In this document: piece by piece, positions 15,440-22,453 of the stretch | Layout: each line of letters starts with the position of its first letter | How positions within the stretch are numbered: the stretch's first letter is position 1 | Assembly (NCBI RefSeq): GCF_036250735.1 | Contig: NZ_CP109430.1 | Span: forward strand, 4,154,001-4,218,000 | Direction: 5' to 3' | DNA: 64,000 nucleotides | Source: Streptosporangium sp. NBC_01495 | GTDB lineage: Bacteria > Actinomycetota > Actinomycetes > Streptosporangiales > Streptosporangiaceae | Notes under the pieces: model-generated | Database searches by the model: none | What the model was told of the DNA's origin: nothing | The model's input: the letters and a program-made list of their open reading frames with translations, nothing else | Translations under genes and position numbers: made by a program

Positions 15440-16851
15440 ACGCCACCATGACGGCCTTCGTGCCGCCGACCGAGAGCGGTCACGACCTGCTGGACAACTG
15501 GATACGGCCGATCTGCGCGAGGCTGGGGATCCGCCTGGCGGTCGCCCTCCCCGGCGCCGGCCGGGCCACCGCGCTCGCGGCGCAGCGGGCGTCGACCTTC
15601 GTCGTGTGGGACTGCTCGGTCGAGGGGCCCGAGGACGTCTACGTGGCCTTCAACACGCGCGCCAAACTCGACCCCGGCAGCATCGTCCTCAGCCGCACCC
15701 CGCTGCCGCGCAATGTGCTGACCCGCGCCAGCCACGCTCCCGTCCACGGCGAGGCCCTGGGCAACCCGGAGCTGGGTGTGTGGCTGGAGCGGCGTCTGCG
15801 CCGCGTGCTGGGTGTGGTCCGGACGCCCGCGCCGCGCCTGCCCGGACCCCAGGGGCACTACTGGATGTTCGACGACCCGGCCGACTACTTCCTCAGCTTC
15901 CACGGTGAGCGACGGCAGGAGGCCGGGGAGTGGCGCGCGGCCTTCGAGAAGGCCCACTCGGTCACCGTGCGGATGGTGCCGCCCCGCGAGTACTCCTACC
16001 CGGCCGAGGTGGTCACGCGGCAGCAGATGTGGGAGGGCGTGGCGCGGCTGATGTACGAGATCATCGCGACGGGCAGGGCCATCGTCCATCCCGCGCCGGA
16101 CTACTTCGCGTCCTTCTGGACGGTGAGCGAGCTGCTGGCCACGCTGTGGCTGCTGCCGCGCGGCTCCACGCCACCCATGATCACCTCCGCGTACGCCGCC
16201 CGGCCCTCGGGTGGCATCCGGCGGCTGGAGCACCTCAGCGCCCGTGCCGTCCTGGGCGTCCCGCTCCTGGGCGACGCCCACGCCGACCGCTTCGCCAGGC
16301 TCATCAACCACTCCGACCCGATCACCACCGTCCCGCGGTTCCGGAGACCCCCGGAGGGCACGGGCAGGGCCGTCACCGGGACGATGAAGCACGTCGGCCA
16401 CCACGATCCCGAACTTGCGGTCTCGCGGTTCTGGGACGAGATGCGGGTGCCGTGCCCCGTCTGCGCCCCCCGGGGCAGGGCCGCCGCGAAGGTCGACTGG
16501 GACCGGCACATGGACCTGTCGTGGGACGAGCGGGACGTGGACCACTACGGCTACTTCACCGCCCGGCGCGAGGACCTCGGCACGGGAGGGATCCGCTGTC
16601 CCGGGTGCCGTACCCACCTGAGGCTCGTCAACGAGCACGGCGTCCGCACGCTCTGGACACCGGTCCCGGAGGGGGAATCCCAGCGGGACCGGCCGGTCAT
16701 CCAGTGCGACCCCGTCTGGCAGGTGCTGCCGGACGGCCCGAGGGGCGTGGAACCGCTTCCCGGGAGGAAGGACGTCGACGCCGCCCCCGACCCCCGGGAC
16801 AGGGGGTCTCCCATCAGGAGGAGGTGGCTCTCGGCGCGCAGTTCCGTCTAG
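15436..16851 (+). CDS. Unknown protein with TIR-like segment and cysteine pairs
   Basis: A 471-residue cytoplasmic protein (GTG start fixed by the GTGA overlap; an ATG lies four codons in). Residues about 20-115 look like a Rossmann-type fold (RLAVALPGAGRATALAAQ, STFVVWDCSVEG). Residues about 140-250 resemble a TIR domain: an opening strand DYFLSFHGERR followed by EWRAAFEKAHSVTVRMVPP, and a late PDYFASFWTVSELLATLWLL like the S-x-x-Y-x-x-S-x-W-C-x-x-E-L box of TIR proteins. Further on, CPVC and CPGC pairs at about residues 339 and 388 could form a zinc ribbon. The TIR call is by eye and uncertain. The gene lies between small ORFs and a TPR gene. Confidence 0.6.
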   Translation: MNATMTAFVPPTESGHDLLDNWIRPICARLGIRLAVALPGAGRATALAAQRASTFVVWDCSVEGPEDVYVAFNTRAKLDPGSIVLSRTPLPRNVLTRASHAPVHGEALGNPELGVWLERRLRRVLGVVRTPAPRLPGPQGHYWMFDDPADYFLSFHGERRQEAGEWRAAFEKAHSVTVRMVPPREYSYPAEVVTRQQMWEGVARLMYEIIATGRAIVHPAPDYFASFWTVSELLATLWLLPRGSTPPMITSAYAARPSGGIRRLEHLSARAVLGVPLLGDAHADRFARLINHSDPITTVPRFRRPPEGTGRAVTGTMKHVGHHDPELAVSRFWDEMRVPCPVCAPRGRAAAKVDWDRHMDLSWDERDVDHYGYFTARREDLGTGGIRCPGCRTHLRLVNEHGVRTLWTPVPEGESQRDRPVIQCDPVWQVLPDGPRGVEPLPGRKDVDAAPDPRDRGSPIRRRWLSARSSV

Positions 16852-17013
16852 CGGGGCGAGCAGCCCCAGGGGTTCGCCACCCCGGGAATGGGAGCGTTCC
16901 AAAACATCAGAGGACCTGGTCATCGCCGCAGATGGGCTCGATTCGGTGAAAGGAGGCGAGACGGATCCCGTTGACACCGCTCAAGGAGAGTTCCCCACGT
17001 TCAAGGAGAACGG

Positions 17014-17070
17014 ATGAACGCCACCCCTTTCCGGTCCGCGGACCGGAGCACCCGGGGGAGACCCCGGTGA
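17014..17070 (+). CDS. Possible 18-codon leader ORF coupled to the TPR gene
   Basis: ATG at 17014 with AAGGAG 7 nt upstream encodes MNATPFRSADRSTRGRPR. Its TGA overlaps the GTG of the TPR gene as GTGA. It may only serve to bring ribosomes to the downstream start. Too short to judge by sequence alone. Confidence 0.35.
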   Translation: MNATPFRSADRSTRGRPR

Positions 17071-18101
17071 AGGCGGAGGACGGCGGGGGAGCCGCGCGGC
17101 TCCCCCGGGAACCGTGCGGGAAATCGGCCGGATCCCCGGAGGGGAAACCGGTCGGCGATCCGGACTCCGGTGACGTCGCCGGAGTCCGGGGTGCTCCCGG
17201 TGAGTCCGGCGGGACCGCGGACCGTGAGTACCGCCGGGCACTGTCGCTGAGCCGCCGCTCCAGCGCGCTCGGAGCCGCCGGACGCCACCGGGAGGCGCTC
17301 GCCGCGAGCGAGGAGGCCCTGGAGATCACCCGGTGGCTGGCCGCGGACGACCGTGACACCTACCTTCCCGACCTGGCCCTGTGCCTGGCCGGCGCGGCGA
17401 TGCGATACGTCCGGCTGGGCCGCAGGCACGACGCGGTCGACGCGGGGCGCGAGGCGGTGGCCGTCAGACGCGAGCTGGCGGAGGCGCGTCCTGAGGAGTA
17501 TCTGCCCCACCTCGCGGGTTCGCTGAACGGCCTCGCCTGCGACCTGGGCCGGATCGGCAAGCCGGAGGCCGCCCTGGACGCCGCCCGCGAGGCGGTCGGC
17601 ATCTACGAGGGGCTCGCCGCCCGGAACCCGGTGGCACACGAGCCGAGTCTGGCCATGGCGCTGCACACCCTGGCTCAGCGGACGGCGTCGCTGGGGCGGC
17701 TGGAGGAGGCCGTGCTCCACAGTACGAGAGCCGTCTCGATCCGGCGCAGGCTCGCCACGGAGAACCCGCCCGCCTACTCGGTGGCCTTCGCCACCGCGCT
17801 GCACGGCCTTGGCTGGCAACTGGCCGCGCTGGGACGCCGCGAGGAGGCCATCGCCGCCTACGCCGAGTCGGTGACGATCCGCCACCGGCTGGCCCGCTCG
17901 GAGAACGCCCAGGCCGCCGACCACGACTACCTGGCCGCCGTGGCGGGGGAGTGGGCGGACCTCCTCATGGACGCGGGCCGCCTCACGGCGGCCATGGAGC
18001 CACTGGAGATCGCCAGAACCGCCTCACTGCACGCCGGTGACACCGAACGGGCGGACCGCCTGGCCGCCCTGATGGAACGTGCCGGAAGCATCCGCGTCTG
18101 A
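17067..18101 (+). CDS. TPR-repeat protein
   Basis: A 344-residue soluble protein. After a polar, proline- and glycine-rich leader of about 50 residues come six or so TPR-like repeats with the pattern A-x-x-L-x-x-L-G-R-x-x-E-A-x-x-A (for example LGAAGRHREALAASEEALEI, LGRLEEAVLHSTRAVSIRRR, LAALGRREEAIAAYAESVTI). TPR arrays bind partner proteins. The GTG at 17067 is chosen by its overlap with the short leader ORF; a TTG at 16971 in the same frame would add 32 residues but lacks a well-spaced ribosome-binding site. Its place after the TIR-like gene suggests a shared function, not proven. Confidence 0.75.
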   Translation: MKAEDGGGAARLPREPCGKSAGSPEGKPVGDPDSGDVAGVRGAPGESGGTADREYRRALSLSRRSSALGAAGRHREALAASEEALEITRWLAADDRDTYLPDLALCLAGAAMRYVRLGRRHDAVDAGREAVAVRRELAEARPEEYLPHLAGSLNGLACDLGRIGKPEAALDAAREAVGIYEGLAARNPVAHEPSLAMALHTLAQRTASLGRLEEAVLHSTRAVSIRRRLATENPPAYSVAFATALHGLGWQLAALGRREEAIAAYAESVTIRHRLARSENAQAADHDYLAAVAGEWADLLMDAGRLTAAMEPLEIARTASLHAGDTERADRLAALMERAGSIRV

Positions 18102-18570
18102 GCCCCCGGGTTCCGTACGGGCGAGTCGGCTCCGGTTCCCGTGCGGAGCTCCGCTTCCCGTACGGAGAGGGAGCGCGGTGGGTCTCCCGTACGAAGGAGG
18201 GAACCCGGTGGTTTCCCGCACGAAGGGGAACGCGGCGGTGAGGGCGGGATTCGCGTCCCGCGCGGGAGGAGGGGACTCGCGCGGGCCTGGGCCCGCGTGC
18301 GGGAGGGGAGACCCGCACGCGGGCCGGGGGCATGAGCGCGGACAGGAGTACGCGCGGGCAGGGCGTGCGCGGGCGGATCCGATCCGCGTGCGAGGTTCAT
18401 GTGTGGGATCGCGTGCGGGGTTCGCGACGTCCTGGGCCGGTGTGAGCGACACCGGTCCGGCGGGTGGGGATTCACGACCCCGGCCCAGATGACCCCTCCA
18501 TCACCCAGGCCGGGGTCCTACCCGGCGGTGGGCCGGGTGCTCTGGCGGTCGCGAGCCGGGATCGCCCTCG
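18102..18570. repeat. Gene-free stretch with dispersed TTCCCGTACGG-like repeats
   Basis: No gene is supported here. Between 18111 and about 18265 there are about six copies of a motif near TTCCCGTACGGA (at about 18111, 18136, 18155, 18184, 18212, 18254), 19-42 bp apart. The core CCGTACGG is self-complementary. The rest is low-complexity GC-rich sequence between two convergent genes. Confidence 0.55.
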
Positions 18571-19269
18571 TCACGCGAAGCATCCCGCCACGCCCTGGCG
18601 CGCGCCCCGGTTGAAGGCGCCCAGGCGCTGCGCGGCGGTGCCGTGATCGCTCACGTCGGTCCAGGGGGTGTCGTCGGCGTGCGTCCGCAGGGCCGCCGCG
18701 ATCTCCTCGGTGTCGCCGGTCTCGAAGAACAGGATGCCGTCCTCGGCGGCTCCGAAAAGCGTCGCTCCGGCGAGGCAGTCGGCCTGGAGTTCGAGCTGCC
18801 GGGACAGCAGCCTTTCGGGAATGCGGGCCTGGACGGCGTGGCTCCATTCGTGCGCGATGATCAGGTAGACCCAGGCGTCCCCCTGCCGGTATCCCATTCG
18901 CATGAGGTCGACGTCCCACGCGACGAAGTCGTAGGGCGGCCAGCAGTACAGGGCGTTGTCATCGGGAAGGGGATATCCCTGGCATCTCGCCGCGCTGCCC
19001 CACGCGCCGTCGTACGCGCCGAGAACGCGCGGGGGTGAATACCTGCCGGGAAAGAAGTCCGACCAGTGCGTTGCCCAGAACCGGTTGATGATGTATTGGG
19101 CGCTGCGGATGTCCTCGTTGATGTCGTCGAGGCTCCTCGCGGTGGAGGCGCTCACCGGGGCGTTTCCGCTTGTCGTGGCGGTCGCGGTGCCCGTGGGGCC
19201 CGCTATCAGAACGCCGGTGAGCAGCGCGGCGAGTGCGAGATGAGCGGTTCTCCATCGTGAAGCGGCCAT
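18571..19269 (-). CDS. Secreted neutral zinc metallopeptidase-like protein
   Basis: A 232-residue protein with a signal peptide (hydrophobic residues about 9-30, LALAALLTGVLIAGPTGTATA). The catalytic motif HEWSH (H-E-x-x-H) is followed 25 residues later by LELQADCLAG, which supplies the third zinc ligand region as in YpfJ-type neutral zinc peptidases. A pair of segments CQGYPLPDDNALYCWPPYD precedes the active site and may hold a disulfide. The ATG at 19269 is chosen because GGGGAG lies 6 nt upstream; an ATG 30 nt earlier lacks this. It probably acts outside the cell; its substrate is unknown. Confidence 0.8.
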   Translation of the reverse strand: MAASRWRTAHLALAALLTGVLIAGPTGTATATTSGNAPVSASTARSLDDINEDIRSAQYIINRFWATHWSDFFPGRYSPPRVLGAYDGAWGSAARCQGYPLPDDNALYCWPPYDFVAWDVDLMRMGYRQGDAWVYLIIAHEWSHAVQARIPERLLSRQLELQADCLAGATLFGAAEDGILFFETGDTEEIAAALRTHADDTPWTDVSDHGTAAQRLGAFNRGARQGVAGCFA

Positions 19270-19622
19270 GGGCTTCTCCCCTGTCGCTGGCGGCCACATA
19301 CCGGATGCAATGGTTTATCGCAGGGTGTTTTCGCAGGGCACGGTCACCATATGGGGAAAGGTAATACGAGAGAAGCACTATCGCGAGATCATATGCAATA
19401 TCGTGTTAATTCGTCTCTGGATTCGGGGGATTAGAGGCACGTCGTAATCGGTGCGAAGCGGGGGCGGTCGCCGCGCAGCCTTTCTGGCACCGGCGACGCC
19501 GGCGCCCCCGAGCGGGCCCGGTTCCCGGATCGGCCCCCCGTTCTTCGAGCCGTTCACAAGCCTCCGCACCGTCCCTGTGCCCGCCTCCGTGACACCGGGG
19601 TCACGGAGGCGGGCAGGGGGGC
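19270..19622. other. Gene-free 353-bp stretch upstream of the metallopeptidase
   Basis: No gene is supported. The part next to 19270 contains two direct repeats (TTATCGCAGGG and TTTTCGCAGGG, about 19315-19340) and an A+T-rich patch at 19370-19415, both plausible promoter or operator material for the leftward metallopeptidase gene. The rest is GC-rich spacer up to the amidase gene end. Confidence 0.4.
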
Positions 19623-19940
19623 TCAGCCGCAGTGTTCGAAGGGGCTGTCGTAGGTGGAGCTGCCTGCTTTGCCGCCCCATTTGACGCAGGTTCCGGGGGC
19701 GGCGGCGCGTACGGGGCCGGCGTAGTAGGCGAAGTTGCCGGTGTCGGTGATGCGGGTTTTGCCTTGGACTTCGAGGTAGGCGGTGGTGGCGGTGGCGGTG
19801 CCGAGGGAGGTGCGTTTGATGGTGGTGACGCAGTTGTTGCCGTTGGCGGTGTTGTAGAGCAGGTAGACGGTCCCGGCCGAGCCGAGGGCGGCGCTGTCGA
19901 CGATGTCGTAGCCGCTGCCGCAGACCTCCTGCGGGGTGTG
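19623..19940 (-). repeat. 318-bp repeat copy A (C-terminal module of the amidase)
   Basis: This segment and 21252-21569 match over 318 bp with about four single-base differences by eye. It encodes the C-terminal module of two otherwise different enzymes. Only two of the differences change a residue (Ile/Val and Ser/Gly). Confidence 0.9.
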
Positions 19941-21074
19941 GGGGTTGGTGGGGGTGCCCGTGACCAGCTGCATGTACCTGGTCCAGTCCCAGTTCGGGCC
20001 CGGGTCGGTGTGGTCGGCGCCCGGCACCTCGTTGTGCCCGACGATGTGGGCGCGGTCCTTGGGGATGCCGTACCGGCCGGCGATGTCGCGGGTCAGCGCG
20101 GCCGAGGCGCGGTACATCGAGTCGGTGAACCAGGAGGCGTTGTTGACGTAGCCCTCGTGCTCGATGCCGATCGACCGCCGGTTGTCGTTGCCGGCGTGGA
20201 AGGCCCGGTCCTTCTCTCGGACCATCTGGGTGATGTCCCCGTCGGAGGAGCGGACGACGTAGTGCGCGGAGACCTTCGCGGCGGAGTTCTGGAACCAGGA
20301 GATGGTCCCCGAGTAGGAGCCCTGGGCGACGTGGATGACGATGCGGTCGATCGCGTCACTGGACGGGCGGTTGGAGACGGCGTAGTTGCTGGAGTGCGCC
20401 GGTGCCCAGTGGGCCGGCGGGTAGTCGACGGCCGCGGCGGCGAAGGTCCTGTCCAGGTCCTCCACCTCGGCGTACGCGCCGCGGTCGGGCCGTACCGCCC
20501 GCGCCGTCACGACGATGGTCTCGCCGCCCGGGGTGACGGCGCGGACCCCGGCGGTGAGCAGTTCGTAGACGGTGTCGGCGTACAGCCGGGCCAGTGTGGG
20601 CGAGGAGGCGTTGCCGTATCCGGCCACGGCCGGGTACCAGCGTCCGATGTCCTTCCTGGCGGCCGCGTCCAGCCCGAGCGCGTCGGCGTGGGCACGCAGC
20701 ACCGCGGCGCCGCCCGTGATGTTGGCCGGGTCGTCCGACCTCAGCTTGGCGACCGGCAGCCCCGTCAGCTTCGCGGCCCGCTCAAGCACACGGGCGGCGG
20801 GGGTGCTGACCAGGTGCATCATCCCGTACCCGCCGCTGGCGCTCGGGGCTCCCCCATGACCGTCGAGGCGGGTTTCCGCGTACCCGAGGCTGACGAGCAG
20901 GTCGCGCGGGACGTCGTAGGTCGCGGCGGCGCGGGTGAACGCCTCCGCCACCGGGCTCGCCGGCGCGGCCGGCGCGGCGGGAACGGCGGAGGCGCTCACC
21001 GTCTGCCCGGACAGGCAGATGAGGGGGATGAGCGAGCCCGCCAGCAGTACGGCGAGACGTCGGAGTCGGGCCAT
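19623..21074 (-). CDS. Secreted N-acetylmuramoyl-L-alanine amidase with lytic-transglycosylase-like N-terminus
   Basis: A 483-residue exported wall hydrolase. A signal peptide (about residues 1-28) is followed by a transglycosylase-like helical domain (about 40-190; DLLVSLGYAETRLDGHGG, SGGYGMMHL). Then comes an Amidase_2/PGRP domain (about 240-375) with the zinc ligands in VIHVAQGSYSG, IGIEHEGYV and AHIVGHNEVPGADHTDPG. The last about 106 residues, starting NPHTPQEVCGSGYDIVDSAA, form a Cys-containing module almost identical to that of the next gene. GAGGAG lies 8 nt before the ATG. It should cleave the lactyl-amide bond of murein. Confidence 0.9.
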   Translation of the reverse strand: MARLRRLAVLLAGSLIPLICLSGQTVSASAVPAAPAAPASPVAEAFTRAAATYDVPRDLLVSLGYAETRLDGHGGAPSASGGYGMMHLVSTPAARVLERAAKLTGLPVAKLRSDDPANITGGAAVLRAHADALGLDAAARKDIGRWYPAVAGYGNASSPTLARLYADTVYELLTAGVRAVTPGGETIVVTARAVRPDRGAYAEVEDLDRTFAAAAVDYPPAHWAPAHSSNYAVSNRPSSDAIDRIVIHVAQGSYSGTISWFQNSAAKVSAHYVVRSSDGDITQMVREKDRAFHAGNDNRRSIGIEHEGYVNNASWFTDSMYRASAALTRDIAGRYGIPKDRAHIVGHNEVPGADHTDPGPNWDWTRYMQLVTGTPTNPHTPQEVCGSGYDIVDSAALGSAGTVYLLYNTANGNNCVTTIKRTSLGTATATTAYLEVQGKTRITDTGNFAYYAGPVRAAAPGTCVKWGGKAGSSTYDSPFEHCG

Positions 21075-21251
21075 CGGGGATTCTCCTCGGGATATGGGGG
21101 GTTCGCGGAAGGGTCTCGCGGGTCACCGGGTGGGCCGCCCCGGCCGGTGGAGGGAGTGCTCCGCGCGCACGTTTCTCCACCGGAGGGAGTTCGGGGCGAT
21201 GTGTGGGAGCGCGACGGGGAAGGGGCCGCCGGTCGGGTGGCCCCCCGGTCG

Positions 21252-21569
21252 TCAGCCGCAGTGTTCGAAAGGGCTGTCGTAGGTGGAGCCGCCTGCTTTG
21301 CCGCCCCATTTGACGCAGGTTCCGGGGGCGGCGGCGCGTACGGGGCCGGCGTAGTAGGCGAAGTTGCCGGTGTCGGTGATGCGGGTTTTGCCTTGGACTT
21401 CGAGGTAGGCGGTGGTGGCGGTGGCGGTGCCGAGGGAGGTGCGTTTGATGGTGGTGACGCAGTTGTTGCCGTTGGCGGTGTTGTAGAGCAGGTAGACGGT
21501 CCCGGCCGAGCCGAGGGCGGCGCTGTCGACGACGTCGTAGCCGCTGCCACAGACCTCCTGCGGGGTGTG
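21252..21569 (-). repeat. 318-bp repeat copy B (C-terminal module of the M23 peptidase)
   Basis: Second copy of the module described at 19623-19940, in the same orientation. The match ends abruptly at the junction with the catalytic domain. Confidence 0.9.
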
Positions 21570-22196
21570 CGGATTCGTCGAGCCGCCGCACGCGGTCAAC
21601 GTCTGGGCCGGGTAGCCGAACGTGACCCCGTCGAAGACGGCCTTCTGGATGTTGCCCGGGTAGCCGCTTCCCAGCCGCACCTCGTAGTGCAGGTGGGGGC
21701 TGACGTTGTTGCCCGGCGCGCTGGTCTTGCCGACCGTGCCGATCGCCTGCCCCTTGGCCACCTGGGCGCCCACGCTCACCGAGCGGGAGTTGAGGTGCGC
21801 GTAGTAGGTGGACCAGCCACCTTCGTGATCGATCCTGACCAGGTTGCCGAAGCGGTTGAGCGACCCCTGGTGGGAGGAGATACCGACCGTGCCCGCCGCC
21901 GCGGCGACGACGGTGTCCCCCAGGTCGGCGTCGGGCGAGTCGCCCCGGTTGAAGTCGATCTCCCACGCGCGGTGCGCGCTGCTCGCGCTGGAGTTCCCCG
22001 CCCAGGTCTGGCCGCAGGGGAAGGGCAGCTGGAAGGGCGGAGCCATGTTCGCCGTGGCCGCCTGTGCCGGAGCGGCCGCGTCGCCGGTACGGGCCGGGCC
22101 CGCCGGAGCGGCCCCCGCCGGGCTCGCCGCGACGGCTCCGCTCGTCAGGGCCAGCAGCAGGGCGAACCCTGTTGTGAGCACCCCTGTGAGTCTCAT
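21252..22196 (-). CDS. Secreted M23-family metallopeptidase (LytM-like murein endopeptidase)
   Basis: A 314-residue exported protein. A signal peptide (about 1-30) is followed by an M23 domain (about 60-205): the zinc-binding H-x(n)-D of SSAHRAWEIDFNRGD, GTVGISSHQGSLNRFGNLVR, and the H-x-H of NNVSPHLHYEVRLG. The C-terminal 106 residues are the same module as in the amidase at 19623. M23 enzymes cut peptide cross-links in murein. ATG 22196 is preferred because AAAGGA lies 7 nt upstream. The shared tail may be a wall- or carbohydrate-binding module. Confidence 0.9.
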   Translation of the reverse strand: MRLTGVLTTGFALLLALTSGAVAASPAGAAPAGPARTGDAAAPAQAATANMAPPFQLPFPCGQTWAGNSSASSAHRAWEIDFNRGDSPDADLGDTVVAAAAGTVGISSHQGSLNRFGNLVRIDHEGGWSTYYAHLNSRSVSVGAQVAKGQAIGTVGKTSAPGNNVSPHLHYEVRLGSGYPGNIQKAVFDGVTFGYPAQTLTACGGSTNPHTPQEVCGSGYDVVDSAALGSAGTVYLLYNTANGNNCVTTIKRTSLGTATATTAYLEVQGKTRITDTGNFAYYAGPVRAAAPGTCVKWGGKAGGSTYDSPFEHCG

Positions 22197-22453
22197 GCGG
22201 ATCCTTTCTCGTAGTACCGGTGGGCAAGGTCTTGACCGCACCGGGCACTATCTGTTGGATCTCTCTGAAGAGATCTTGCCGAGGTACAGGGTCCGGTCAG
22301 GCCGTATAAGAAACCTCCAAAACCGGCATAGAGCATCATCTGAAACCGGTACAAAGAGCTGCCTGCCTCGAACGACGCGGTCCGCTCGAACAGCACGACC
22401 CAACTGAACGACTGAACGGTTGCAACCCCTCCACAGCAGGAGTAGGTGCGGTC

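Noticed and set aside
15166-16977. Minus-strand frame opposite the TIR-like gene, including an open stretch across the 9-bp repeat with Leu-Tyr-Asp-type repeats
   Set aside because: The plus strand has ribosome-binding sites, stop-start overlaps and cysteine pairs. The minus frame has none of these. The repeat makes both strands open.
14949-18101. Identification as an FxSxx-COOH peptide system
   Set aside because: A TIR-like protein and a TPR protein would fit, but no radical-SAM gene and no peptide ending in F-x-S-x-x is found in the window.
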